NCBI GenBank assembly: GCA_020632665.1 | Contig: JACKFC010000031.1 | Span: 1-55,577, forward strand | Origin: Deltaproteobacteria bacterium | GTDB taxonomy: Bacteria > Myxococcota_A > UBA9042 | Length of the DNA stretch: 55,577 nucleotides | Direction: 5' to 3' | In this document: one piece after another, positions 1 through 7,552 of the stretch | Layout of the letters: each line of letters begins with the position of its first letter | Position numbering within the stretch: position 1 is the stretch's first letter | Made by a program: the position numbers and the translations under genes | The notes under the pieces: model-generated | The model's input: only the letters and a program-made list of their open reading frames with translations | Database searches by the model: none | What the model was told of the DNA's origin: nothing

Positions 1-959
1 ACGGCGCGACGAAAAACCTCGGTCACCGCCGCCTGGCCGAGGTCGAGCTGGCGAACCGCGGCGACCAGCTGCTCATAGGCGTACGCGCCAGTGGTGTCAC
101 GGTCGGCGTGTGCCAGCCCGCACCACGACGCGTAGTGGAGCTTCTGCAGCGCCGCGCCACCGCCGATCCGGTCGAATCGCTCGATCAGGAAGTGGAACGC
201 GTCGCCGTCGGCGATGTATCGGATCGCCGGCACGTCGATCCCGACCTCGCGCGCCAGCTCGGTATAGATGTACTCGACCTTGGTCATGCCGCGCGGGTCG
301 TCGCCGTCCCGGTCCGCGTTGCCTGCCACATCGAATTTGAGCACCCAATAGCGCGCGTCCGGGCCGTGGTCTTCGGTTCCGTCGAGCAAGGCGCCCCCGA
401 CCTCGGCGACGACCGCCTTGGCGCGCGCGCCGCCTGCGCTGCTGCCGACGCGGATCAGTCGCAACCCCTGCGCACGCGACTCCGCGCCGAGGAGCTGCTG
501 CCGCGCCTCTGCTCTTCGGCTGGCGACCGCGCCGGCGAGCGCGGCGAGCGCCTCGAGGTCCAGCGCGAGCGTGGCGTTCTCGGCGACCGCGAACCTCTCG
601 CTCGGTTCGTATTCGAGGGCCCCCATGCCGCGCTTGCCGACGTAGAGCAGCCGGTCCAGCGTCGTGACCGCCTCGGGCGCGATGCCACGCTCCGCCATGA
701 AGATGTCGATGAGTTGCCTGCCGAACTTGTCCGGGAGCGAGTCGGCGATCACCCCGGGGACACCCTTGAAGGTCCGCTGGCTGATGGCGTCGAAGCTGTG
801 CAGAGGTGGCGGGTAGCGCATCGTCAGCGGCGAGATCTGCACGCCCGAGCGCATGAACGGCGCGGAGAACTCGAAGGTGGCGACCTCGGTCTGCCCTGGC
901 GCGTAGCCCAGGTGGCCGACGGTCGTGCCCCAAAGCCGAACCGTGACGGCGCCGCTCAA
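1..959 (-). CDS. hipA: HipA-family Ser/Thr kinase toxin, 3' end beyond the window
   Basis: The minus strand reads open from a TTG at 959-957 to the window edge (about 319 codons). HipA toxins are kinases that phosphorylate glutamyl-tRNA synthetase or related targets and cause dormancy. The N-terminal subdomain is clear: a SGAVTVRLWG start, then the family signature GVPGVIADSLPDKFG around residues 65-80. Further on come a DPRGMTKVEYIYTELAREVG stretch and FHFLIERFDR, which lead into the kinase domain. The catalytic Asp region lies beyond the edge, so activity cannot be judged. The TTG start overlaps the hipB stop (TTGA), so translation is coupled to the antitoxin. Because the start is not ATG and the gene is truncated, a simple ORF scan misses it. 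Family assignment is secure; the target is not visible. Confidence 0.88.
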   Translation of the reverse strand, partial: MSGAVTVRLWGTTVGHLGYAPGQTEVATFEFSAPFMRSGVQISPLTMRYPPPLHSFDAISQRTFKGVPGVIADSLPDKFGRQLIDIFMAERGIAPEAVTTLDRLLYVGKRGMGALEYEPSERFAVAENATLALDLEALAALAGAVASRRAEARQQLLGAESRAQGLRLIRVGSSAGGARAKAVVAEVGGALLDGTEDHGPDARYWVLKFDVAGNADRDGDDPRGMTKVEYIYTELAREVGIDVPAIRYIADGDAFHFLIERFDRIGGGAALQKLHYASWCGLAHADRDTTGAYAYEQLVAAVRQLDLGQAAVTEVFRRA

Positions 960-1303
960 GTCTCGTCACCCCACTGGAAGTCGTCGTCGGCTGGCGTCGC
1001 CGACTTGCCGCGGATGCGCTTGGGCGGCTCGACGAAGCGCTGCTGCGCAGGGCTGAAGACCGGCTCCGCCGGCGGCAACAATCCCTCGAGTCGCTCCAAC
1101 TCGCCGATGCCACGCAACAGGCGGATGAACGAGCTCAGCGTGATGTCCTTGTTCGAACGCCGGAAGGCGACGAGCGTGCGGACGCTGACGCCGCCGCGCT
1201 CGCACGTCTCCTTGTCGGTGTAGGCCTTTTGGCGACGGAGATGGTCGATGCGGGCGGCCAACTCTCGCAAGATCTCGGCGTCGGTCTGGTGTGCGAAGGA
1301 CAT
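956..1303 (-). CDS. hipB: HipB-like XRE-family antitoxin/repressor
   Basis: This 115-aa protein has a helix-turn-helix region at about residues 8-75 (ILRELAARIDHLRRQKAYTD, then VSVRTLVAFRRSNKDITLSS). That is the arrangement of HipB-type antitoxins, which bind the operator and neutralise HipA. The C-terminal 35 residues (PAEPVFSPAQQRFVEPPKRI...) look flexible, as in many antitoxins. It lies directly upstream of hipA, and its TGA overlaps the hipA TTG. The ATG at 1303 has no good Shine-Dalgarno sequence, but a perfect palindrome lies immediately upstream and would let the protein repress its own operon. The family call rests on the HTH plus the HipA neighbour. Confidence 0.85.
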   Translation of the reverse strand: MSFAHQTDAEILRELAARIDHLRRQKAYTDKETCERGGVSVRTLVAFRRSNKDITLSSFIRLLRGIGELERLEGLLPPAEPVFSPAQQRFVEPPKRIRGKSATPADDDFQWGDET

Positions 1304-1318
1304 GACGCAACATGCGTC
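1304..1318. promoter_or_regulatory. Candidate hipBA operator palindrome
   Basis: A perfect inverted repeat, GACGCA-aca-TGCGTC, abuts the hipB start codon. HipB-type repressors bind palindromes in their own promoter region, so this is the obvious operator candidate. It would overlap the ribosome-binding region. A TTGACT hexamer lies about 15 nt further upstream on the minus strand. Binding is inferred. Confidence 0.4.
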
Positions 1319-1659
1319 TTTCTGCGTTTCAAGTCAACACGAGCTAGATAAAGTGCGGGATCGCGCGTTTATGGTCGTGATGTGCACGGCAGCGCTCGTC
1401 TTGCAGGCCCAAGCAACGCGCGGGTACGACCGACGAGCCGCCAGGACAGCCCTCGCACGCGACGGTCGACCCCGCCGCCACGCGGCATCGCGATCGACAC
1501 GGTGACGCTCTCGTGCTCGGCATCCGCCGCCGCAGACCGTGACGCTCGGAGCGGCGTACTCGACCACGCGGTGCCCCGCGCCTAGACTTCGATGGTTCGG
1601 TCGCCACGTCATGGGCCATGACGCGGCCGAATTCACGGCCGCTGCGCCGGGGAGTCGCG
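1319..1659. other. Intergenic region between hipBA and the 1660 gene
   Basis: About 340 bases between divergent genes. I see no convincing coding frame or RNA gene. It should contain the hipBA promoter (minus) and the promoter of the membrane-protein pair (plus). A GGAG at 1651-1654 serves the ATG at 1660. Confidence 0.5.
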
Positions 1660-2760
1660 ATGGGCGGGGCAGTCTGCGAGGGGCGTGACCGCAGTGGCGT
1701 GCGACGTCGCGTCGGCGCGATGCTCGTCGTCATGCTCGTCGTCGCCTTCGGCTCCGAAGCGGGCGCAGCCGTCCAGGGCGTCGTGCGGCCGGAGGGGGCA
1801 CAGCAGATCGACGCGCTGCTCGCGGCGTCGCCTTCGCCCTGGAGTGGCGTCGACGTCGAGGTGCAGGGCGGCGAGGTGCGGCTGCGCTTCTGCCCCGATC
1901 TTCCGGCTGGCTGCGGCAGGGCCCAGCTCGCACGCGTCGGCGATTCCGTGGCGCTGACCTGGTCACAACCCGCCACGGCAGACGTGCAGCGCGAGGCCGC
2001 CGCGCGCGTTGCCAGGCTCGACGGCGCCGCCATCTGGTCCAGTCCCGACGATGCCGGCGGCGAGCCTGGTGGGCAGCAACACGCAGCGGCTCCGATGGGG
2101 CAAGCGGCTCAGCCCGCGACGTCGGCCGACGCCGAACGGGGGGGGCCCGCGCCGGCTGATGCCGGGCAGGTGCGCCCGCCAGACGCAACGGGCCCCGGGA
2201 CTGCACTCGTCATTGCCGCGCTGCTCGGCCTGCTCGGCGCCGCGTGGGAGTGGCGTCGGAGCCGTCGCCGCGCGTCGGGCACCGAGGGCGCCGGTGTCGG
2301 GACGGCCGCGGTCCAGGGGTCGGTCGCCCCCCTTCCTGCGCGCGCCGCGTCGGGAGCCGTCGCGCTGGTGCTCGTGACGTTCACGACGGCGAGCCTGGGC
2401 GTCTACCACTGCTATCCGCTCTTCGTATTCGACATGTATTCGCAAATCTATCTGAACGCCAACCGGATCGTCGGGCTCGACGAGGGAGGCCATGCGCACG
2501 AACTCGACGCATTCGTCGCGCTCGATTGCGACGATGCGCCCGCCGCCGACTGGGTCCAGCACCGGCCCGAGTGCCCGCAGGGAGAGCGTTTTGCCTCGCG
2601 TGACCGCTACAGCGCCGGCCTCGTCCGCAGTCGCGGCGCGCGGATCGAGGCGGGCTCCGAGCCGGTCGTCGTCGCGCGTCGACTCTGGCTCTTCGAGGAC
2701 GCGGGTGTGCGCGTCGTCGATTGCCCCTTGCGCCGCTGCCGCGGGCGGAGGGCACGGTGA
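1660..2760 (+). CDS. Hypothetical membrane protein with signal peptide
   Basis: I do not recognise this 366-aa protein. The start at 1660 is chosen for GGAG five bases upstream; an ATG at 1618 is possible. The N-terminus has an Arg-rich stretch followed by a hydrophobic segment (GAMLVVMLVVAFGSEAGA), consistent with a signal peptide. A Pro/Ala/Gly-rich linker follows. There are two further hydrophobic segments (ALVIAALLGLLGAAW and SGAVALVLVTFTTASLGVY) and a C-terminal soluble region with several Cys. The stop overlaps the GTG of the next gene (GTGA), so the two are probably translated together and may act together. Function unknown. Confidence 0.6.
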   Translation: MGGAVCEGRDRSGVRRRVGAMLVVMLVVAFGSEAGAAVQGVVRPEGAQQIDALLAASPSPWSGVDVEVQGGEVRLRFCPDLPAGCGRAQLARVGDSVALTWSQPATADVQREAAARVARLDGAAIWSSPDDAGGEPGGQQHAAAPMGQAAQPATSADAERGGPAPADAGQVRPPDATGPGTALVIAALLGLLGAAWEWRRSRRRASGTEGAGVGTAAVQGSVAPLPARAASGAVALVLVTFTTASLGVYHCYPLFVFDMYSQIYLNANRIVGLDEGGHAHELDAFVALDCDDAPAADWVQHRPECPQGERFASRDRYSAGLVRSRGARIEAGSEPVVVARRLWLFEDAGVRVVDCPLRRCRGRRAR

Positions 2761-3794
2761 GCGGAGCGCGCATTTCCGGGCTTTTTGTCGGGTCAGCGGC
2801 CGAGCGCAGCCCGTGGGGCCTGCGTGACCGCCAGCCGCTCCGCGTCGCCCTCGCGCTGGTCGCCGCCTACGACTTGGTGCTGCTGACGGTGCTCGCCCTG
2901 CGCGACAATGGCGGCCTCGATCCGATCGCGGGTGCATGGATCTACCAGCAGCTGGCGCTGCACGGCGCGCTGCTCGGAGCGATCGCTGGCATCGGCCTCG
3001 TCGCGGCGCTGCGCTTTGCCCGTAGCGGCAGCCTTTGGGCCGCAGCGCTGACGCTGGCCGCGCTGCACCTCTGCGAGGAGACGGCGGGCCGGGCCTTTCG
3101 CACGCTCCCACCCGAGCCCTTTCAGCCCGGCCTCTTCCTCTTGGGCTGGATCGCGGGGGCCACATGGGTCCGTGCCGGCCTCGGTGACCGCGTCGCGCCG
3201 GCGTTGCGACGTGCCCACGAGGCGCTCGGCGGTGAGTTCGGCGCGATCGCCGCGTGCGCCGCTTCGTACGGGCTCGCCGGCTTCGCCAAGCTGGCGCGCT
3301 CGGGTCTGGATTGGGACCATCGTCTGATTTGGCACGTGATCTACAGCGGCCGTCCGGTCGATGGTGGCTGGATCGGCCAGGCGTGGGCCGACGCGCTCGT
3401 GGCGACGCCGGCGCTCGCGGACCTGTTGGCCTGGATGGCGATCGGCATCCAACTCGGCGGCCTGCTGCTGGTGCTCGGCCCGCGCATGCGCCGTCTCGCC
3501 GCGGCGTCGCTCTTCGGCCTGCATCTCTCGATGTTCGTGCTCGGCGCGCTCTTCGACCCCGAAGTGATGACGCTGCTCGTCGTCTGGGCGCGGCTCTGGC
3601 CCGGTGCGGACGCCGTAGATCCGGCGCAAACGGCCGGCCAGGTCGCGGGGTCCGAGCCGACCGCGGCGCCGTGGCGCACGCCGTGGCTCGTGGCAGCAGC
3701 CGGCGCCCTCCTGGTGGCCATCGCCTGGTTGAGCCCGCTGCGCGATTGGATGAGCTACGAGCCGATGCTGCCGCGCTGGCCTTTCGACCCGTGA
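2757..3794 (+). CDS. Multi-pass membrane protein, HTTM/DoxX-like
   Basis: This 345-aa protein starts at a GTG that overlaps the previous stop codon by four bases. It has about eight hydrophobic segments. The C-terminal half (YGLAGFAKLARSGLDWD, then IQLGGLLLVLGPRMRRLA, then LFGLHLSMFVLGAL) resembles the HTTM pattern: an AGL.K segment, a membrane helix ending in a basic R.R, then a His-containing helix. HTTM domains occur in vitamin K-dependent carboxylase relatives and in many bacterial proteins of unknown role. The carboxylase active-site Lys context is not evident. The assignment is tentative; a DoxX-like protein is the alternative. Coupling to the upstream gene suggests a two-component membrane unit. 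Confidence 0.55.
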   Translation: MSGARISGLFVGSAAERSPWGLRDRQPLRVALALVAAYDLVLLTVLALRDNGGLDPIAGAWIYQQLALHGALLGAIAGIGLVAALRFARSGSLWAAALTLAALHLCEETAGRAFRTLPPEPFQPGLFLLGWIAGATWVRAGLGDRVAPALRRAHEALGGEFGAIAACAASYGLAGFAKLARSGLDWDHRLIWHVIYSGRPVDGGWIGQAWADALVATPALADLLAWMAIGIQLGGLLLVLGPRMRRLAAASLFGLHLSMFVLGALFDPEVMTLLVVWARLWPGADAVDPAQTAGQVAGSEPTAAPWRTPWLVAAAGALLVAIAWLSPLRDWMSYEPMLPRWPFDP

Positions 3795-3946
3795 ACTCGG
3801 CTCCCCTGGCCACCCACGACGCTTCCGGCACCGCGCCGATCGCGTCCGACGTGCGCACGCGTCCGAACGATTGTCCGGGCCTGCTCGGGCGCGTCACCAC
3901 CTCGGCGGCGCTTGCCGCTCCGCACCCGCCCGCATAGCCTCGCCGC

Positions 3947-3955
3947 AGGAGGTGA
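3947..3955 (+). promoter_or_regulatory. Strong Shine-Dalgarno that sets the GTG start at 3960
   Basis: AGGAGGTGA lies five bases upstream of GTG 3960-3962. It argues for this start over an in-frame ATG at 3912, which has no such site. Confidence 0.75.
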
Positions 3956-3959
3956 CGCC

Positions 3960-5639
3960 GTGCCCCGAGACCGCAGCAAGCGCACCGTGCGCCAGGACGA
4001 CCGCCCCCGCGTCCGCCGCCCCGATCGGCTCCGCCTGCTCCCTGCCTTCGACGACGCCGGCGGCCTGCGCCCTGGCGCCACCGCCGAGGTCAGCGCCGCC
4101 ACCGGCGTCCCCGAGGCCCACGCCTATGGCACGGCGAGCTTCTTCCACCTGCTCGAGCGGCCCGACGTCGAGGCCCGCGTCTGCGACGGTACGCCGTGCC
4201 GGATGCGCGGCGCCGACGCGCTGCTCGCCGGCCTGCGCGCCCGCGGCGTCCGCGCCGAGCCCTGCGCCTGCCTGGCGCAATGCGATCAGGCCCCAGCGGT
4301 CTTGCTCGGCGAGGGCGGCCACTACCGACCCTACCGCGGCGTGCTGCCGGTGCCGCCGACCCTGGCGCTGCGGCCGCTGGCGGGTTGGCTGCGCCCCGGC
4401 GAGGCCGGCGACGTGCTCCCCGACGACCCTGCGCTGCCGATCAACCTCGCCGGCGACGAGGACGCCGCGACCGCCTTCGCCGGCTGGGACGCCGTCGTGC
4501 CGCAGGGCGACGCCGGGCGGCAGGCGCTCTTCGCCGCGCTCGAGGCCTCGGGGCTGCGAGGCCGCGGCGGGGCCGGATTTCCGGCGCATTTGAAGTGGCG
4601 CGCGGTGGAGAAGCACCGCGGCCGGCAGGACGCCCGCCCGGTCGTGGTCTGCAACGCCGACGAGGGCGAGCCCGGCACCTTCAAGGATCGCGCGATCGCG
4701 CTGCTGCGGCCGATGCTGCTGCTCGAGGGCCTGGCGCTCGGGGCGTGGGCGGTCGGCGCCGAGGAGATCGTCATCTACCTGCGCGGCGAGCAGGGCGGGG
4801 CGCTGGCGAGCCTACAGCAGGCCATCGCGGCGCTGCGCGGCGCCGGCCGGCTCGACGGCCTCGTCGTCGAGATCGCGCTCGGCCACGGCGCCTATATCTG
4901 CGGCGAGGAGACCGCCCTGCTCGAGGCGCTCGAAGGCCGCCGCGGCATGCCCCGGCACAAGCCGCCGTTCCCGACCGACAGCGGTTACCTCGGCCGGCCG
5001 ACGCTGCTCTCCAACGTCGAGACCTTCGCCTCGGTGCCGGCCATCGTCCGCCGCGGCGGCGATTGGTACGCCGGCCTGGGCGCGCGCGACGCCGACGGCA
5101 AGCCGATCGCCGCCGGGATGCGGCTCTACTCGGTGAGCGGCGACGTGGCCCGCCCCGGCGTCTACGAGCTGCCCTGCGGCAGCACGCTGCGGACGCTGAT
5201 CGCGACCGCCGGCGGGATGGCGGGCGAGGCGCCGCTGCAGGCGTTCATCCCCGGCGGCGCGGCCTCGGGCGTGCTCCCGGCGCGGCACCAGGACGTCCCG
5301 CTCGACGCCGGCCCGCTCGGCGCGCTCGGCAGCATGGCCGGCTCGGCGGGCGTGGTGGTGCTCGACGGCAGCCGCGACGTCGCCGAGCTGGTCGCCGATT
5401 CGCTGCGCTTCTTCCGCGACGAGAGCTGCGGCCAGTGCGCGCCCTGCCGGGTCGGGACGCAGGTGCTGGCGAAGGCCTTCGAGGACTACCGCCGCGCCGG
5501 CAAGACGGCGGCGGCACGGCAAGCGCTCGAGCGGGTCGCCGAAGAGATCGGCTGGGAGATGGGCGAGGGCTCGATCTGTGGTCTGGGCCAGGCGGCGCAC
5601 TTTCCGCTGGGGCATTACTTGCGCGATTTTGCTTCGTAG
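3960..5639 (+). CDS. NAD-dependent formate dehydrogenase beta subunit (NuoE-NuoF fusion)
   Basis: This 559-aa flavoprotein passes electrons from formate, via Fe-S clusters and FMN, to NAD(P)+. Residues 20-140 are a NuoE-like thioredoxin-fold domain with the [2Fe-2S] ligands C75-x4-C80 and C104-x3-C108. The NuoF part follows, with the FMN/NADH site (GLRGRGGAGFPAHLKW, then CNADEGEPGTFKDR), GAYICGEETALLEALEGRRG, a SLBB-like stretch, and the [4Fe-4S] motif ESCGQCAPCRVGTQ. Length and order match fused FdsB-type subunits. The partner alpha subunit begins 3.9 kb downstream (9541), with unrelated minus-strand genes between them. A perfect hairpin directly after the stop suggests transcription ends here, so the two subunits probably have separate promoters. 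Confidence 0.92.
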   Translation: MPRDRSKRTVRQDDRPRVRRPDRLRLLPAFDDAGGLRPGATAEVSAATGVPEAHAYGTASFFHLLERPDVEARVCDGTPCRMRGADALLAGLRARGVRAEPCACLAQCDQAPAVLLGEGGHYRPYRGVLPVPPTLALRPLAGWLRPGEAGDVLPDDPALPINLAGDEDAATAFAGWDAVVPQGDAGRQALFAALEASGLRGRGGAGFPAHLKWRAVEKHRGRQDARPVVVCNADEGEPGTFKDRAIALLRPMLLLEGLALGAWAVGAEEIVIYLRGEQGGALASLQQAIAALRGAGRLDGLVVEIALGHGAYICGEETALLEALEGRRGMPRHKPPFPTDSGYLGRPTLLSNVETFASVPAIVRRGGDWYAGLGARDADGKPIAAGMRLYSVSGDVARPGVYELPCGSTLRTLIATAGGMAGEAPLQAFIPGGAASGVLPARHQDVPLDAGPLGALGSMAGSAGVVVLDGSRDVAELVADSLRFFRDESCGQCAPCRVGTQVLAKAFEDYRRAGKTAAARQALERVAEEIGWEMGEGSICGLGQAAHFPLGHYLRDFAS

Positions 5640-5641
5640 GC

Positions 5642-5668
5642 AGATCGGCCGTGGCGCACGGCCGATCT
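5642..5668 (+). terminator. Hairpin just after the formate dehydrogenase beta gene
   Basis: A perfect 12-bp stem (AGATCGGCCGTG / CACGGCCGATCT) with a 3-base loop begins three bases after the stop. There is no U-tract, so intrinsic termination is likely but not certain. Confidence 0.6.
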
Positions 5669-5746
5669 CGACTCGGGTCGGAACGCGAGCGCCGAGACCC
5701 TGCGGACGAGAACAGGACCTCGGGTTCTCGCTGTGGCGCTGCGGCG

Positions 5747-5767
5747 GCTGATCCGAATCGGATCAGC
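5747..5767. repeat. Palindrome GCTGATCCGA-a-TCGGATCAGC
   Basis: A perfect 10-bp inverted repeat with one central base. It lies in the 382-base non-coding stretch 5640-6021, which also holds a 7-bp inverted repeat (CGAGAAC...GTTCTCG, near 5707-5730). It could be an operator, a second terminator or repeat debris. Apart from these and the remnant at 5912-6025, I see nothing in the stretch. Confidence 0.4.
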
Positions 5768-5911
5768 GCCTCCGAGATTCCGTAGTGCGGACACCAACAT
5801 GACAAAATCGCAGCGAAGTCAGCAGCCAAGGGGGAGTTTTCTCGCTTGCCGCTGCGGCCCGGACGCTCTAGCTTGGGCGGCGAGAGCAGGCAGAAGAGTT
5901 CCGATATCTGA

Positions 5912-6025
5912 CCACGGCGGTGGCACGACTTCTACGACCCCGTCACCAACGAGCTCCGCTGCAAGAAGGACTGCTTCGAAGCCGGCGCCCCTGGCTACGC
6001 CCCGGGCGAGGCCGGCACGCCCTAA
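5912..6025 (+). pseudogene. Short coding remnant without a start
   Basis: After a TGA at 5909-5911 there is a 37-codon open frame that reads like real protein (WHDFYDPVTNELRCKKDCFE, then GAPGYAPGEAGTP and TAA). There is no start codon or ribosome-binding site. Its end overlaps the end of the minus-strand gene at 6022. It may be the tail of a decayed gene. Support is limited to its protein-like composition. Confidence 0.25.
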
Positions 6026-6324
6026 GCCACCGCCCGCAGGAATCGGTCGAGGCGCCCGATCCATGCGTTGTACGCCGCGTGCGCACCAGCGCCTCCGGTC
6101 GCGCCGACCAGGTCGTAGAGGGCACGCTCCGGCTCGGTCGTGACCTCCACATCGGGCAGCGGCACGCCGGCTTGTCGCAGCCGCCGTGTCGCGACCAGGA
6201 GCAGCCACGCCTCGGGCCCGCGTTGGCCTGCAGCGAGCTGGCGCAGCCCCTCGGCGATCACATCGGCCCCTGGCAGGCCGCGCGATTCTGCGTACCAGGC
6301 GTCGATCTTTTCAGCGTCCGTCAC
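6022..6324 (-). CDS. Small helical protein paired with a nucleotidyltransferase
   Basis: This 100-aa, Ala/Leu/Arg-rich, probably all-helical protein (MTDAEKIDAWYAESRGLPGA...) is not one I recognise. Its start overlaps the end of the upstream nucleotidyltransferase gene by 14 bases, so the two form a coupled pair in which this gene is second. The arrangement resembles nucleotidyltransferase toxin-antitoxin pairs, but I see no HEPN-type R-x(4-6)-H motif. It could be an antitoxin-like partner or simply a cotranscribed protein. Confidence 0.6.
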   Translation of the reverse strand: MTDAEKIDAWYAESRGLPGADVIAEGLRQLAAGQRGPEAWLLLVATRRLRQAGVPLPDVEVTTEPERALYDLVGATGGAGAHAAYNAWIGRLDRFLRAVA

Positions 6325-6838
6325 GGCCGAACTCCTCGACGCGTCGTCGTAGCGCCGCCGGGTTCAACCCAGGATAGCGAAGCAGTTCTGGCTCGATCGC
6401 CGCAAAGAGCGCGACCAACGTGCTCGGCTCGACCAAGCCGTCTGCGACAGCGGACGCGATGTCGCCGAGGTCGCGGTCGTGGCCGCGCGCGAGCTTGGCG
6501 AGCACCTGGCCATAGAGGTCTTCGTGGAAGAAGTCGACCGCGCCGTGCCGGCCGATGAAGACCGCCCGCTCGTCCGCCCCAGGGAGCGGCGGCACGAAAC
6601 TCCGCGGCCCGGCGAGCTCGATGTTGACGTCGAGCGCCTCTTTCAGCAGCGCGATGGCGGCGAAGATGCCCGGAGGCTCGGGGTCGAGCCGCAAGTCGAC
6701 GTCGATCGTCGAGCCGCGCCAGCCGTGCAGCAACGCCGTGGCGCCGCCGCAGACGTAGATGCGCCCTGGCCCGCTCGCGGCGGCGCCGAGTTCGCGGAGC
6801 AAGCGGAGCAGGCGGGGGCGGTCCAGTGGTGAGCGCAT
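6311..6838 (-). CDS. DUF6036-like nucleotidyltransferase
   Basis: This 175-aa protein has a minimal nucleotidyltransferase core: the GG motif in YVCGGATALLHGW, then the metal-binding D-x-D in STIDVDLRLDPEP, about ten residues on. The C-terminal pattern ELLRYPGLNPAALRRRVEEF is typical of the DUF6036 family, which lies near AbiEii/MNT-type enzymes. The start at 6838 is chosen for GGAGAGGA directly upstream; an in-frame ATG at 6883 would add 15 residues. It overlaps the next small gene. A toxin-antitoxin or tRNA-modifying role is plausible by family but not shown here. Confidence 0.72.
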   Translation of the reverse strand: MRSPLDRPRLLRLLRELGAAASGPGRIYVCGGATALLHGWRGSTIDVDLRLDPEPPGIFAAIALLKEALDVNIELAGPRSFVPPLPGADERAVFIGRHGAVDFFHEDLYGQVLAKLARGHDRDLGDIASAVADGLVEPSTLVALFAAIEPELLRYPGLNPAALRRRVEEFGRDGR

Positions 6839-7033
6839 TCCTCTCCAGCGCGGGTCATGCGCCTCGGCAGGCGCTGCTGTCACCAGCGAGCCTAACGAGT
6901 CTGGGCTCGGGTCGGCAACGTGGGAGCGCCGCTGGTCGGGTCGTGGATCGCGGCTGGCGCAAACTCGGCCTCGACGTGCCGGGCCAGCACAGCACGCGGC
7001 GTCCCTCGGCCAGGATCGGCGCGACTTCGCCGG

Positions 7034-7413
7034 CTAGCTCCCGCCGCAGACGCCGCCGCTGCAGACCTTGCCCGCGCCGCAGCCGACGCCGTCCTTCATG
7101 GTCGAGTAGACGCAGCCCTTGGCCTTGTCGCAGGTCTCGGTAGTGCAGGCGTTGCCGTCGTCGCAGGAGTCCGCGGCGCCGGGCTGGCAGAGTCCCTTGC
7201 TGCAGCTGCATCTGCCGCTGCATCTGCCGCCGAATCTGCCGCTGCATCTGCCGTACTGCTGTCGCTCGCCGTGTCCCCGGCACTGGAGCTGCCGCCCTCT
7301 TGCGCACAGCCCACCGCGACCGCAGCACAGAGCGCCACCGCCATCCATCGTCGTCCGAACAAGGCCGGCTCCACCGGTGCGATCGCGTCCGGGGGGCGCG
7401 GTCCTTCGTACAC
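7034..7413 (-). pseudogene. Cysteine-rich lipoprotein gene, frameshifted in a 12-nt repeat
   Basis: Two minus-strand frames together make one protein. The first (from GTG 7413 or ATG 7344) gives a lipoprotein signal (MAVALCAAVAVGC) and a Ser/Thr/Ala/Asp linker. It then runs into tandem 12-base units encoding A-D-A-A. The second frame, ending at 7034, gives the cysteine module CSCSKGLCQPG, then DSCDDGNACTTETCDKAKGC and a CGAGKVCSGGVCGGS tail. The switch falls in the repeat at about 7195-7270, where slippage is easy. It follows the related lipoprotein gene at 7553-9355 on the same strand. It may be a real mutation, a phase-variable gene or an assembly error. Confidence 0.6.
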
Positions 7414-7430
7414 TCAGAAAATGCGCACTT

Positions 7431-7460
7431 ATTCTAACTGTTTACGACGATTCGCGTCAA
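7431..7460 (-). promoter_or_regulatory. Sigma-70-like promoter for the small lipoprotein gene
   Basis: On the minus strand, TTGACG (7460-7455) and TAGAAT (7436-7431) are separated by 18 bases in an unusually AT-rich patch. It points at the GTG 7413 / ATG 7344 starts. Confidence 0.5.
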
Positions 7461-7552
7461 AGCGGGATGGGGCCAAAACGACCGACGCCCCCCCGCGAGA
7501 GCGAGGAGGCGTTGGCTGTTCTGGCGGTCGAAACGACGACCGCAGCGCGTGA

